Below are positions 35,060-43,287 of a DNA stretch of 45,119 nt, in pieces (the stretch's first letter is position 1; the number at the start of each line of letters is the position of its first letter). The stretch covers positions 1 to 45,119 of the forward strand of contig JAJYNS010000072.1 of the NCBI GenBank assembly GCA_021786195.1, in the 5' to 3' direction. The notes under the pieces were generated by a model that was not told the DNA's origin, made no database searches, and was given only the letters and a program-made list of their open reading frames with translations. The translations under genes were made by a program, and so were the position numbers. Source of the DNA: Actinomycetes bacterium. Lineage in GTDB: Bacteria; Actinomycetota; Acidimicrobiia; Acidimicrobiales; Bog-793.

Positions 35060-35598
35060 GCCGGCTTGGCCCCGCCGCCCGGCGTCGCGCGCCAGCGCGC
35101 GAGCAGCTCCTGCTCGCGGGCCTCCATGGCCTGCGCCTCGACCTCGAGCTCGTGGTCCATGCCGAGGAGGTGGAGGATCCCGTGCACGAGCAGCAGGGCG
35201 AGCTCTTCGTCGTAGCTTCCCGCGTGCTCCGGCGCGTTGCGCCAGGCGACCTCCGGGCAGATCACGACGTCGCCGAGGAGCAAAGGTGGCTCGCCCGGGG
35301 CGGTCGGGGAGCTCTGGCCGCCCCCGCCCGCCTGGCGCCCCCTGCCGAGAGCGGCAGGGCTCGGGGCAGGCTCGAGGGGGTCCTCGATCGGGAAGGACAG
35401 CACGTCGGTCGGGCCCGGGTGGCCGAGGAACCGCTCGTTGAGCTCCGCGATGGTCTCCTCGTCGACGAAGCGGACGGCGAGCTCGACGTCCTCGCCGACC
35501 TGCTCGGCGCGAACGGTCGCTTCGGCGAGCGCCGCCCAGCGGCCGCAGTCGACCTCCCGAGCCGACTGCTCGTCGGCGACGGCGACCTCGATCGGCAT
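35056..35598 (-). CDS. ybeY: Endoribonuclease YbeY, 16S rRNA maturation
   Basis: 180 aa. Zinc site HGILHLLGMDH near residues 135-145, and the family motif LNERFLGHPGPTDVLSFP. The family is usually ~150 aa. Here a Gly/Pro-rich insert of ~30 residues follows DVLSFPIEDP, before LLGDVVICPEVA. Processes the 3' end of 16S rRNA. ATG 35598 is preceded by GGAGCAAGGG. Placed between phoH and the CNNM gene, as in most bacteria. Confidence 0.93.
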   Translation of the reverse strand: MPIEVAVADEQSAREVDCGRWAALAEATVRAEQVGEDVELAVRFVDEETIAELNERFLGHPGPTDVLSFPIEDPLEPAPSPAALGRGRQAGGGGQSSPTAPGEPPLLLGDVVICPEVAWRNAPEHAGSYDEELALLLVHGILHLLGMDHELEVEAQAMEAREQELLARWRATPGGGAKPA

Positions 35599-35624
35599 GC
35601 CGGACCCTTGCTCCAGCCGACCGC

Positions 35625-36581
<957 letters not shown>

Positions 36582-36630
36582 CGTTCCGCCCTCCAGGCTA
36601 CCAGGGGGCCTCCCGTCGCCGGGGTGGGCC

Positions 36631-37008
36631 TCAGCCGGGGGGCCACGCCATCGGGCGCCCGCCGACGAGGTGGAGGTGGAGGTGCCCGACGCTGTTGCCG
36701 CTGTCGGGCCCGACGTTGAAGACGAGCCGGTAGCCGGAGGACGCGACGCCGTCCGCCTCGGCCACCTTCCGTGCGACGACCGCCATCTCGGCGAGCAGGT
36801 CGGCGTGCTCGGGGCCGAGGGCGCTCGCGTCCGGGACGTGGGCGCGGGGCACCAGGAGCACGTGGGTCGGCGCGACCGGCGCGATGTCGCGGAAGGCGAC
36901 CACCAGGGTGCCGTCGACGATGATCCGCGCCGGCCTCCTGCCGGCGACGATGTCGCAGAACGGGCAGGAGGCGCTCGAGCCGGTCGCCGGGCCGCTCGGG
37001 CCGCTCAC
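36631..37008 (-). CDS. HIT-family nucleotide hydrolase (HINT-like)
   Basis: 125 aa. CPFCDIVAGRRPARII at the start (possible zinc site with the later His), HVLLVPRAHV, and the catalytic triad GHLHLHLVGG. Hydrolyses adenosine phosphoramidates or related nucleotides. GTG start overlaps the HTH gene stop (GTGA). Confidence 0.94.
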   Translation of the reverse strand: MSGPSGPATGSSASCPFCDIVAGRRPARIIVDGTLVVAFRDIAPVAPTHVLLVPRAHVPDASALGPEHADLLAEMAVVARKVAEADGVASSGYRLVFNVGPDSGNSVGHLHLHLVGGRPMAWPPG

Positions 37009-37256
37009 CCGGCCGCCATCGCCCGGGACCGGCGTTCGCCGCGCCGGCCGTCTCGCCGGAGGTGCTCGAGGCTCCCCGGAGATATGCGCGCCGACTCGAG
37101 GAAGCGTTCCAGGTCCGGCTCCCTGACCCTGATGAGGCGCCCGAACTTGTACGCGGTCAGCTTGCCGTCGTCGATGAGGCGGTAGACGGTGCGCTGGTCG
37201 ACGCCAAGGCGTCGGGACGCCTCGCTTGTGGTTAGCCAGGCGACCACGTCCGCCAC
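37005..37256 (-). CDS. Small excisionase-like/MerR-type helix-turn-helix protein
   Basis: 83 aa. A single DNA-binding domain (WLTTSEASRRLGVDQRTVYRLIDDGKLTAYKFGRLIRV, residues 6-45) is followed by EPDLERFLES and a basic tail. Small one-domain proteins of this kind act in actinobacteria as chromosomal regulators, and elsewhere as phage or plasmid excision factors. No integrase is nearby, so a regulator is more likely. GTG start; a TACGCT -10-like box lies 8 nt upstream. Confidence 0.85.
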   Translation of the reverse strand: MADVVAWLTTSEASRRLGVDQRTVYRLIDDGKLTAYKFGRLIRVREPDLERFLESARISPGSLEHLRRDGRRGERRSRAMAAG

Positions 37257-37297
37257 GGCTACGGAGCGTAGCAGACGCGCTCGGGCCGCGAGGCGGC

Positions 37298-38551
37298 TCA
37301 AGGTGCGGGACAACAGTCGGGACGACGCAGCTTGCCGGGGATCCGCCCTGTCGAGCGCGCCGCCCCGGCGCTGCGGGCAGCGGGCCGGGCCGCCACGTTG
37401 CGTGGCCGTCGGCGGCCGCCGCCCTCCGGCTCGAGGAGGCGCAGGGCGACCTCGTTGGCGAGCAGCCGGCCCCTCGGGGTGAGCACGGCGCGGCCGTCGC
37501 GGCGGTCGAGGAGGTCCTCGAGCTCGGGGAGGTCGGGGAGCGCGGAGCCCGGCACGCCGTCTCGAGTCCTCAGCGAGAGCCGCAGCGCCTCGACGGCTCG
37601 CGCTCGCGGCCCGAGGCGCTGCTCGCCGGCGACGGCCGGCCGGCCGGAGGAGGCCGCGGTGATGTAGCGCTCGATCGACCGGATGTTCCACCACCGCCTT
37701 CCGGCGGAGTGGCTGTGCGCCGCGCAGCCGAAGCCGCGGTAGTCGCCCTGGCGCCAGCAGGACAGGTTGTGGCGGCACTCGTGACCCGGTCGGGCGAAGT
37801 TCGAGATCTCGTACCACTCGAGCCCGGAGGCCGACAGCGTGGCGTCGGCGAGGAGGTAGCGGTCGGCCTGCACGTCGTCGTCGGGGTGACGGGCGGCGTC
37901 GCGCCACAACGGCGTCCCCGGCTCGACCGTCAGGGCATAGGCGCTGACGTGGGGGGGAGGCGGGTCGAGGTCGCGGAGCACCCCTTCGAGGGTCCGGCGC
38001 CAGTCGTCTTCGGTCTCGCCGGCGCCTCCATAGATGAGGTCGACGTTGAAGGTCTCGAAACCGGCCGCTCCCACGAGCGCGACGGCACGCTCGACGTCGC
38101 CGGGGCCGTGGTGACGCCCGAGGCCGGCGAGGACGTGCTCCTGCAGCGACTGGACCCCGAGCGAGACTCGTGTAACCCCGGACTCCCGCATCGCCGCGAC
38201 CAGCGCCTGGCTGGTGCTCTCGGGGTTGCACTCGACGGTCACCTCGGCGCCCTCCACGCGGCGGACCCCCTCGAGCAGCTCGACGAGCAGGTCCGGAGGA
38301 AGGGTCGAGGGCGTCCCGCCGCCGACGAACACCGTGGCCGCGGGGCCGAGGCCCTCGTCGTAGGCACGAGCCATCTCGGACCTGCAGGCGGCGACGTAGG
38401 CGCCCATCAGCTCGTCGCGGCCCGACCAGGTGGCGAACGCGCAGTAGTCGCACCGGCGCGTGCAGAAGGGCACATGGACGTAGACGCCGAGGCCTGGACC
38501 CGGCGGCGACGGAGCGACGCCGGGCGGCCCCGAGCCAAAGGCCGGCGTCAG
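37298..38551 (-). CDS. hemW: Radical SAM heme chaperone HemW (HemN-like), apparent CTG start
   Basis: 417 aa if started at CTG 38551. Radical SAM cluster CTRRCDYCAFAT, GGGTPS, and the motifs SLGVQSL and DLIYGGAGET; HemW C-terminal domain. The obvious GTG at 38473 would begin at PFC and cut off the first beta strand; the codons before it read GLGVYVHVPFC, as in the family, so translation starts earlier. No ATG, GTG or TTG precedes it in frame near the bldD stop. A CTG overlaps that stop as CTGA, matching the NTGA overlaps throughout the window. The C-terminal ~40 residues are Arg/Pro-rich and unconserved. Inserts heme into target proteins in known homologues, rather than oxidising coproporphyrinogen. 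Confidence 0.85.
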   Translation of the reverse strand: MTPAFGSGPPGVAPSPPGPGLGVYVHVPFCTRRCDYCAFATWSGRDELMGAYVAACRSEMARAYDEGLGPAATVFVGGGTPSTLPPDLLVELLEGVRRVEGAEVTVECNPESTSQALVAAMRESGVTRVSLGVQSLQEHVLAGLGRHHGPGDVERAVALVGAAGFETFNVDLIYGGAGETEDDWRRTLEGVLRDLDPPPPHVSAYALTVEPGTPLWRDAARHPDDDVQADRYLLADATLSASGLEWYEISNFARPGHECRHNLSCWRQGDYRGFGCAAHSHSAGRRWWNIRSIERYITAASSGRPAVAGEQRLGPRARAVEALRLSLRTRDGVPGSALPDLPELEDLLDRRDGRAVLTPRGRLLANEVALRLLEPEGGGRRRPRNVAARPAARSAGAARSTGRIPGKLRRPDCCPAP

Positions 38552-39096
38552 GGCCGGTACAGCAGGCCGAGCTCGTCGAGCCGCTCGACGAGCTCGGTCA
38601 CGCCGAGGCCCAAGGTGGCGCCGATCACCCGCATGTCGTCGCCGCGCACCGTGAGGACCTGGCCGTTGAAGTCCTGGCGCTCGACCTGGATCGTCGCCAG
38701 GTAGCGCTGGAGCGCGGCGACCTCGGGGCCGTTCGAGTCCTTGAGCTTGCTCAGATCGACGCGGATCTTGTCGTGGCGTGGCGACAGCAGCCCTGCCGTC
38801 GAGCGGGCGCCGTCGCGAGCGCCCTCGCCCGACTGCTCCGGCAGAAGCTGGTCGACCGGCACGTCGTACAGCCGCGCCAGGCGCTGGAGCCGGGGGACCG
38901 AGATCGCCCGCTCCCCCCGTTCGTAGGCGCCGAGGACCGACGCCTTGAACTCGTGCGCCGACGCCGCCTCCACCGCCTGGAGCGAGAGGCGCTTCTGCCG
39001 CCGCACGGCCCGCAGCCTGGCCCCCACGACGGCCGCGTAACCGCTCGGCTCGCCCTCGCCGACTAGAACGTCCTCTGACATCGGTCCGTCAACCAT
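38548..39096 (-). CDS. bldD: BldD-like regulator with c-di-GMP binding motif
   Basis: 182 aa. N-terminal HTH (residues ~20-86) closely follows BldD: GARLRAVRRQKRLSLQAVE, KASVLGAYERGERAISVPRL and YDVPVDQLLP. The C-terminal domain keeps the c-di-GMP signature RxD-x8-RxxD (R140-Q-D142 ... R151-G-D-D154, within ATIQVERQDFNGQVLTVRGDD). In Streptomyces, BldD dimerises with tetrameric c-di-GMP and represses developmental genes. Start either ATG 39096 or ATG 39081 (MSEDVL); neither has a strong SD. Stop overlaps the hemW CTG. Confidence 0.9.
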   Translation of the reverse strand: MVDGPMSEDVLVGEGEPSGYAAVVGARLRAVRRQKRLSLQAVEAASAHEFKASVLGAYERGERAISVPRLQRLARLYDVPVDQLLPEQSGEGARDGARSTAGLLSPRHDKIRVDLSKLKDSNGPEVAALQRYLATIQVERQDFNGQVLTVRGDDMRVIGATLGLGVTELVERLDELGLLYRP

Positions 39097-39131
39097 CCCG
39101 TGCTCGTGGTGCTCGCCGCGGCGTGTGCCAT
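39063..39131 (-). CDS. Possible 22-aa leader ORF overlapping the bldD start
   Basis: ATG 39131 has GAGGAGGGG 6 nt upstream (GGAGG 8 nt), a better ribosome site than bldD itself. The ORF (MAHAAASTTSTGWLTDRCQR plus TF) runs through both bldD start candidates in another frame and ends at 39063. It could regulate bldD translation by overlap. Alternatively TAACTT just before the ATG is a -10 box and the ORF is untranslated. Confidence 0.3.
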   Translation of the reverse strand: MAHAAASTTSTGWLTDRCQRTF

Positions 39132-39174
39132 AAGTTACCCCTCCTCGGTGGTCGCGCAGCGCCGGGGCGTGGTC

Positions 39175-39205
39175 GAGGGCCGAAATGGGCCGGCTCGGCG
39201 CCCTC
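39175..39205 (-). terminator. Terminator-like hairpin after rsmE
   Basis: Arms GAGGGC-CGA and TCG-GC-GCCCTC pair with a 2-nt bulge around an 11-nt loop. The hairpin begins 20 nt past the rsmE stop. No U-tract. It would close the hrcA-dnaJ-rsmE unit before bldD. Confidence 0.45.
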
Positions 39206-39225
39206 GCGGCATGGCAGAGCGCCGC

Positions 39226-39993
39226 TCAGACGCCGCCGTCGCCTGCCCGGCGCGTCACGCCCGAGCGGAAGGCGGACAAGAGCCCGCCCGCGAGCAGCGC
39301 GGCGGTCTCCGAGCGCAGCAGCAGCGGGCCGAGGTCGAGCAGCGGAAGCCCGCAGCGGAGCTCCGAGGGCTCCCAGCCGCCCTCAGGGCCGACGAGCACG
39401 GTCGAGGCGTCAGGCGGCATCGGCCCTCCGCCCGGCTCGGCGAGCAGCGCGCGACCCCGCTCATCGCCGAGGGCCTCGAGCGCCGTCGCCAGCTCGACCG
39501 GCTCGGCGACCTCGGGGAGGCGGACCCGCCTCGACTGCGCCGCGGCGGCGAGCGCCACCCGCCGCAGGCGCGCCACCCGCCGCAGGCGCTCCTCGGGTCC
39601 GAGCCGCACGACGGTGCGGCCGGTGAGGATCGGCCAGATGCGGTCGATCCCGAGCTCGGTCAGCTTCTGCACCGTCCACTCCGGACGCTCCTGCTTGGTC
39701 AGCGCGAAGGCGACCGTGAGCGGGCGCGCCGGGGGAGGCTCGACGGCGACCGGCCCGGCGGGCTCGAGCACGCGCGTGGCCTGTCCCCCCGACAGCACGC
39801 AGCTGCGCCAGCGGCCCCGGCCGTCGGAGGCGACGACGTCCTCGCCCTGGCGCAACCTGAGGACGTCTCGCAGGTGGTGCCCGTCGTCCGGCGAGACGCC
39901 GAGCTCGTCGAGGTCGTCGACGAACACCAGCGCGGCGGCGTGCCGGAGCACGGCACGGCGCTCGAGGGGGCCTGCCGCGAAGGGCTCGTCCAC
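39226..39993 (-). CDS. rsmE: 16S rRNA m3U1498 methyltransferase RsmE
   Basis: 255 aa. N-terminal PUA-like part (GHHLRDVLRLRQGEDVVASDG) and SPOUT methyltransferase knot: ALTKQERPEWTVQKLTELGIDRIWP, VGPEGGWEPSE, LGPLLLRSETAALLA. Methylates U1498 in the ribosome decoding centre. GTG 39993 gives ~20 residues before the usual family start; GTG at codon 15 (VLRHAAALVFVDD) is an alternative. 15 bp after dnaJ. Confidence 0.94.
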   Translation of the reverse strand: MDEPFAAGPLERRAVLRHAAALVFVDDLDELGVSPDDGHHLRDVLRLRQGEDVVASDGRGRWRSCVLSGGQATRVLEPAGPVAVEPPPARPLTVAFALTKQERPEWTVQKLTELGIDRIWPILTGRTVVRLGPEERLRRVARLRRVALAAAAQSRRVRLPEVAEPVELATALEALGDERGRALLAEPGGGPMPPDASTVLVGPEGGWEPSELRCGLPLLDLGPLLLRSETAALLAGGLLSAFRSGVTRRAGDGGV

Positions 39994-40008
39994 ACCTTTG
40001 GTGCAGGC

Positions 40009-41124
40009 TCAGCCGAGGCTCGAGCGGATGCGGGAGAACAGGCCGCCCTCGCTGGTGGCCACCTTCTCCCCCCGCAGCCGGGCGAGCTCCCGCAGCAGCT
40101 GCTCCTGGTGCTTGTCCAGGCCGGTCGGCGTGTCGACGACGATCTCGACGTGGAGGTCCCCGCGCCCGCGGCCGCGCATGAACGGCACCCCGCGGCCGCG
40201 CAGCTTGAGGACTCGGCCGCTCTGGGTCCCCGGCGCGATCGAGACCGTCTCGGTGCCGTCGAGCGTCTCGATGTCGAGCTCGGCCCCGAGCGCGGCTTGG
40301 GTGAAGGCCACGTGGACCCGGGTGAGCAGGTCCGTCCCGGACCGCTCGAAGCGCTCGTGCGGCGAGACCCTGAGGTGGACGTAGAGGTCGCCGGGCAGCC
40401 CGCCGCGAGGCGGGGGCGCGCCCGCCCCGGAGACCCGGAGGGTCGTGCCGTCGTCGACGCCCGGCGGCACCTTGACCGTCTCGGAGCGCTCTGCGGTCCG
40501 GCGACCCTCGCCCCGGCAGTCCGGGCACGGCGAGGACACGACCTCGCCGAGGCCCCGGCACCTCGCACAGGGCACGGTCGTCACCATCTGGCCGAGGATC
40601 GACTGGCGGACCCGGCGGACCTGGCCCGTGCCCTGGCAGTCGGGGCAGGTCGTCGGGCTCGTGCCCGGACGGGCCCCCGAGCCGCCGCAGGTCGCGCACG
40701 TCACGGGCCCCCGCCAGGTCACGCTGCGCTCGACGCCGAAGACCGCCTCCTCGAACCTCAGGTCGAGCACGACCTCGACGTCCTCGCCGCGTCTCGGCTC
40801 GGCATGCCTCCCCCCGCCGAAGCGGCCCGCCCCGCCGCCGAAGAAGGCGTCGAACAGGTCGCCGATGCCCGCGCCGAAGACGTCGCCCATCCCGCCCGGC
40901 CCGCCCGCCCCGTCCGGGCCGAAGGTGTCGTAGCGTCGGCGCCGCTCGGGGTCCCGGAGCGTCTCGTAGGCGACGGTGACCTCCTTGAAGCGCGCCTCGG
41001 CCTCGGTGTCGCCGCCGTTGGCGTCCGGGTGCAGCTGCCTGGCGAGGCGCCGGTAGGCGCGCTTGATCTCCTCCTCGGACGCGTCCCGATCGACGCCGAG
41101 CAGCTCGTAGTAGTCGTTAGCCAT
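40009..41124 (-). CDS. dnaJ: Chaperone DnaJ
   Basis: 371 aa. J-domain with HPD (RQLHPDANGG), Gly/Phe-rich linker (~75-105), four CxxCxGxG zinc repeats (CATCGGSG, CPDCQGTG, CARCRGLG, CPDCRGEG) and C-terminal substrate-binding beta domains. DnaK co-chaperone. ATG 41124 preferred over the adjacent GTG 41127. Follows hrcA, so under CIRCE/HrcA heat-shock control if co-transcribed. dnaK and grpE are not in the window. Confidence 0.96.
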   Translation of the reverse strand: MANDYYELLGVDRDASEEEIKRAYRRLARQLHPDANGGDTEAEARFKEVTVAYETLRDPERRRRYDTFGPDGAGGPGGMGDVFGAGIGDLFDAFFGGGAGRFGGGRHAEPRRGEDVEVVLDLRFEEAVFGVERSVTWRGPVTCATCGGSGARPGTSPTTCPDCQGTGQVRRVRQSILGQMVTTVPCARCRGLGEVVSSPCPDCRGEGRRTAERSETVKVPPGVDDGTTLRVSGAGAPPPRGGLPGDLYVHLRVSPHERFERSGTDLLTRVHVAFTQAALGAELDIETLDGTETVSIAPGTQSGRVLKLRGRGVPFMRGRGRGDLHVEIVVDTPTGLDKHQEQLLRELARLRGEKVATSEGGLFSRIRSSLG

Positions 41125-41193
41125 CACTGGTCCCTGTCGCGGCGTCCCCTGCCCGGCGCACCTGCGCCGGCATAGCCAATCCGACCGCCCGCC

Positions 41194-42207
41194 TCAGCCT
41201 GCGCTGAGCTGGCGGCCCAGCCGCTGGCTCACCACGGCGACCGCGGCGAGCGCCTGCGGGTAGTTCATCCTCGTCGGCCCGAGGACCCCGATAGTCCCTG
41301 CGACATTCTCGCCCACCTCGTAGGGGGCGACGACGACCGAGCAGTCGGCGAGCGACTCGACCCTGGTCTCGGCGCCGATGGCCACGGACCGTCCGGAGGA
41401 CAGCACGTCACGCAGCAGCGAGACCACGACGAAGGACTGCTCGAGGATGTCCAGCACCTGCCGCACCTGGTCCACGGCGGAGAACTGCTGGGCCATCAAG
41501 GCGGCGCCTCCGACATAGACCTCCGCCGGCTCGGTGGCGGCGGCGCCGGTGGTCGAGCCGCGGAGCACCCGGCAGCAAGCCTCGACTATGGCGTCGACCT
41601 GGCGGTCCCCCGTCGGCGGCGGGACCTCGACCTCGGCGAGCGTGCGACCGGCGAGCTGGCGGGCGACGAGCGCGCTCGCCTTCTCGAGCGCCTCGTCCGA
41701 CGTCGCCTCGTCGATCTCGACCGGATGGCGGGCGACGTCACCGTCGGCGAGCACGACGACCTGGAGCGCGATGCGCGGCGCGAGCCGTGCGAGCAGCGAC
41801 GAGCGCACCGTGAGCGCCTCGTGCGCGGGGGCGACGACGACGGCGGCGTGGTCGGTGAGACGAGAGAGCAGCTGAGAGGTGTCCCTCAGCATCCGCTCGA
41901 GCTCGCCGTGGGTCCGGGCGAAGAAGGACTGGACCTGCTCGGCGCTCGCGGCGTCGAGGAGCGGCTCGCTGCCGAGGTTGTCGACGAAGAAGCGGTAGCC
42001 CTTGTCCGTCGGCACCCTTCCCGCGCTCGTGTGGGGATGCGTGAGGTAACCCTCGCGCTCGAGCGCGGCCATGTCCGCGCGGACGGTGGCGGGCGAGACG
42101 TCGACGTCTCGGTCGAGGGCGACGGCGCTCGACCCGACGGGCTGGCCCGTCTCGATGTACTCGGTGACGACCCTTCGAAGGATCGCGGACTTCCTCGCGT
42201 CGAGCAT
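41194..42207 (-). CDS. hrcA: Heat-inducible transcription repressor HrcA
   Basis: 337 aa. N-terminal winged helix (LRRVVTEYIETGQPVGSSAV, VSPATVRADMAALEREGYL, HTSAGRVPTDKGYRFFV) and the C-terminal HrcA domain with NYPQALAAVAVVSQRL. Represses chaperone genes by binding CIRCE. ATG 42207 (MLDARKSAIL) matches the family start; the longer frame is spurious. A CIRCE-like repeat ~80 bp upstream indicates autoregulation together with dnaJ. Confidence 0.96.
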   Translation of the reverse strand: MLDARKSAILRRVVTEYIETGQPVGSSAVALDRDVDVSPATVRADMAALEREGYLTHPHTSAGRVPTDKGYRFFVDNLGSEPLLDAASAEQVQSFFARTHGELERMLRDTSQLLSRLTDHAAVVVAPAHEALTVRSSLLARLAPRIALQVVVLADGDVARHPVEIDEATSDEALEKASALVARQLAGRTLAEVEVPPPTGDRQVDAIVEACCRVLRGSTTGAAATEPAEVYVGGAALMAQQFSAVDQVRQVLDILEQSFVVVSLLRDVLSSGRSVAIGAETRVESLADCSVVVAPYEVGENVAGTIGVLGPTRMNYPQALAAVAVVSQRLGRQLSAG

Positions 42208-42284
42208 CGCTCTACGTTCGCACCTCGATGTCGCCTGGCGGCCGTCGGGCAGGACCGCGCGGGCCACCACCCGGCTGCATCGGC

Positions 42285-42311
42285 CCAGCACTCGATTCTA
42301 CCGAGCGCTTG
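42285..42311 (-). promoter_or_regulatory. CIRCE operator with embedded -10 of hrcA
   Basis: CCAGCACTC-N9-GAGCGCTTG against the consensus TTAGCACTC-N9-GAGTGCTAA. The inner six bases pair except for one T-to-C difference (a G-C/A-type mismatch), and the spacer is exactly 9. On the minus strand the spacer holds TAGAAT (42300-42295), a -10 candidate. The TAG of this box is also the stop codon of the upstream MpaB-like gene. Confidence 0.8.
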
Positions 42312-43287
42312 CCCGGCTCCGGGTGCCCGGCGGGGCGGGGGCGTCGCGGCGTCGGCCCGGCCGCCAGGCCGCGTGCCGGGCCCGGCCTGTCAGCGGCGGG
42401 CTCTCCGGCCTGGCGCGGGCACGGGCGCTCGCCGCCTGGAGCACGACGGAGGGCCCGACGGACCAGCGGATCAGGCCGGAGAGGCTCGCCATCGCGAGGC
42501 GCGCCCGGACCCTGCCGATCGGCGTCGCCGGGCGGGCGCCGAGCGCACGCCGGGCGACCTCGGGCAGCAGGTCCTCGGCGGCCTCGACGACGACCCGGTG
42601 GCCGAGCGCTCCCGAGCCGGCCGGGCCGAGCGGCCGCCGGAGGAACGCGACGGCCTCGAGCGCCTCGGGCGTCACCTCGAGCGAGCCTCGGGTCCTGCGC
42701 AGGTAGGCGCGCACGTCGTCCACGGACTCCGGCACGCCGTCCGCCCCGAGCAGCCGCGCGATCTGCGCGACCTCGGCCAGGTAGCGGTCCTTCTCCTCCC
42801 TGAGCAGCGGGCGTGGCCCGTAGCGCTGGTAGGAGCGGAGGAAGCTCCAGACCTCGGCGCAGTGGACCCAGGTGAGCAGCTCGGGGTCCTCCGCGCGGTA
42901 GGGCCGTCCGTCGCGAGCCACGCCGCGAACGTGCAGGTGCACCCGGCGGACCTGCTCGATCAGGCCCATGGCGAGCTCCCGCCCGCCGAAGGTCGTCCCC
43001 GCGACGAACGCAGCCGTCCGCTGCAGCCGCCCGAGGGGGTCCTCGCGGTAGCGGGAGTGCTGGGCGACGCCCGCCATCGCCAGCGGGTGCAGCGCCTGGA
43101 GCATCAAGGAGGAGATCCCGCCGACGAGCATCGAGGGGAGATCCGAGTGGACCTGCCACGCGATCGAGCCCGGGCCGAACAGCCCGGGGTCGCCCGGAGG
43201 GTCGCCGTAGGCGTCGAGGCCCCCGCCGGGCTCGCCGAGGACTCGGCGGACCGCGCCCGCGACCTGGCGGCGCAGCTCGGCGCTCAC
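42298..43287 (-). CDS. MpaB/DUF2236-family protein (putative heme oxygenase-like)
   Basis: 329 aa. Family features: [73 protein letters not shown]. Related to latex-clearing protein and MpaB oxygenases, where His/Lys residues bind heme. The actual substrate is unknown. GTG start overlaps the lepA stop (GTGA). TAG stop lies inside the CIRCE element of hrcA. The last ~50 residues are Arg/Pro-rich. Confidence 0.85.
   Translation of the reverse strand: MSAELRRQVAGAVRRVLGEPGGGLDAYGDPPGDPGLFGPGSIAWQVHSDLPSMLVGGISSLMLQALHPLAMAGVAQHSRYREDPLGRLQRTAAFVAGTTFGGRELAMGLIEQVRRVHLHVRGVARDGRPYRAEDPELLTWVHCAEVWSFLRSYQRYGPRPLLREEKDRYLAEVAQIARLLGADGVPESVDDVRAYLRRTRGSLEVTPEALEAVAFLRRPLGPAGSGALGHRVVVEAAEDLLPEVARRALGARPATPIGRVRARLAMASLSGLIRWSVGPSVVLQAASARARARPESPPLTGRARHAAWRPGRRRDAPAPPGTRSRASAR

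Noticed and set aside
37005-37256. Excisionase of a prophage
   Set aside because: No integrase or phage genes; embedded in a conserved housekeeping run with overlapping ends.
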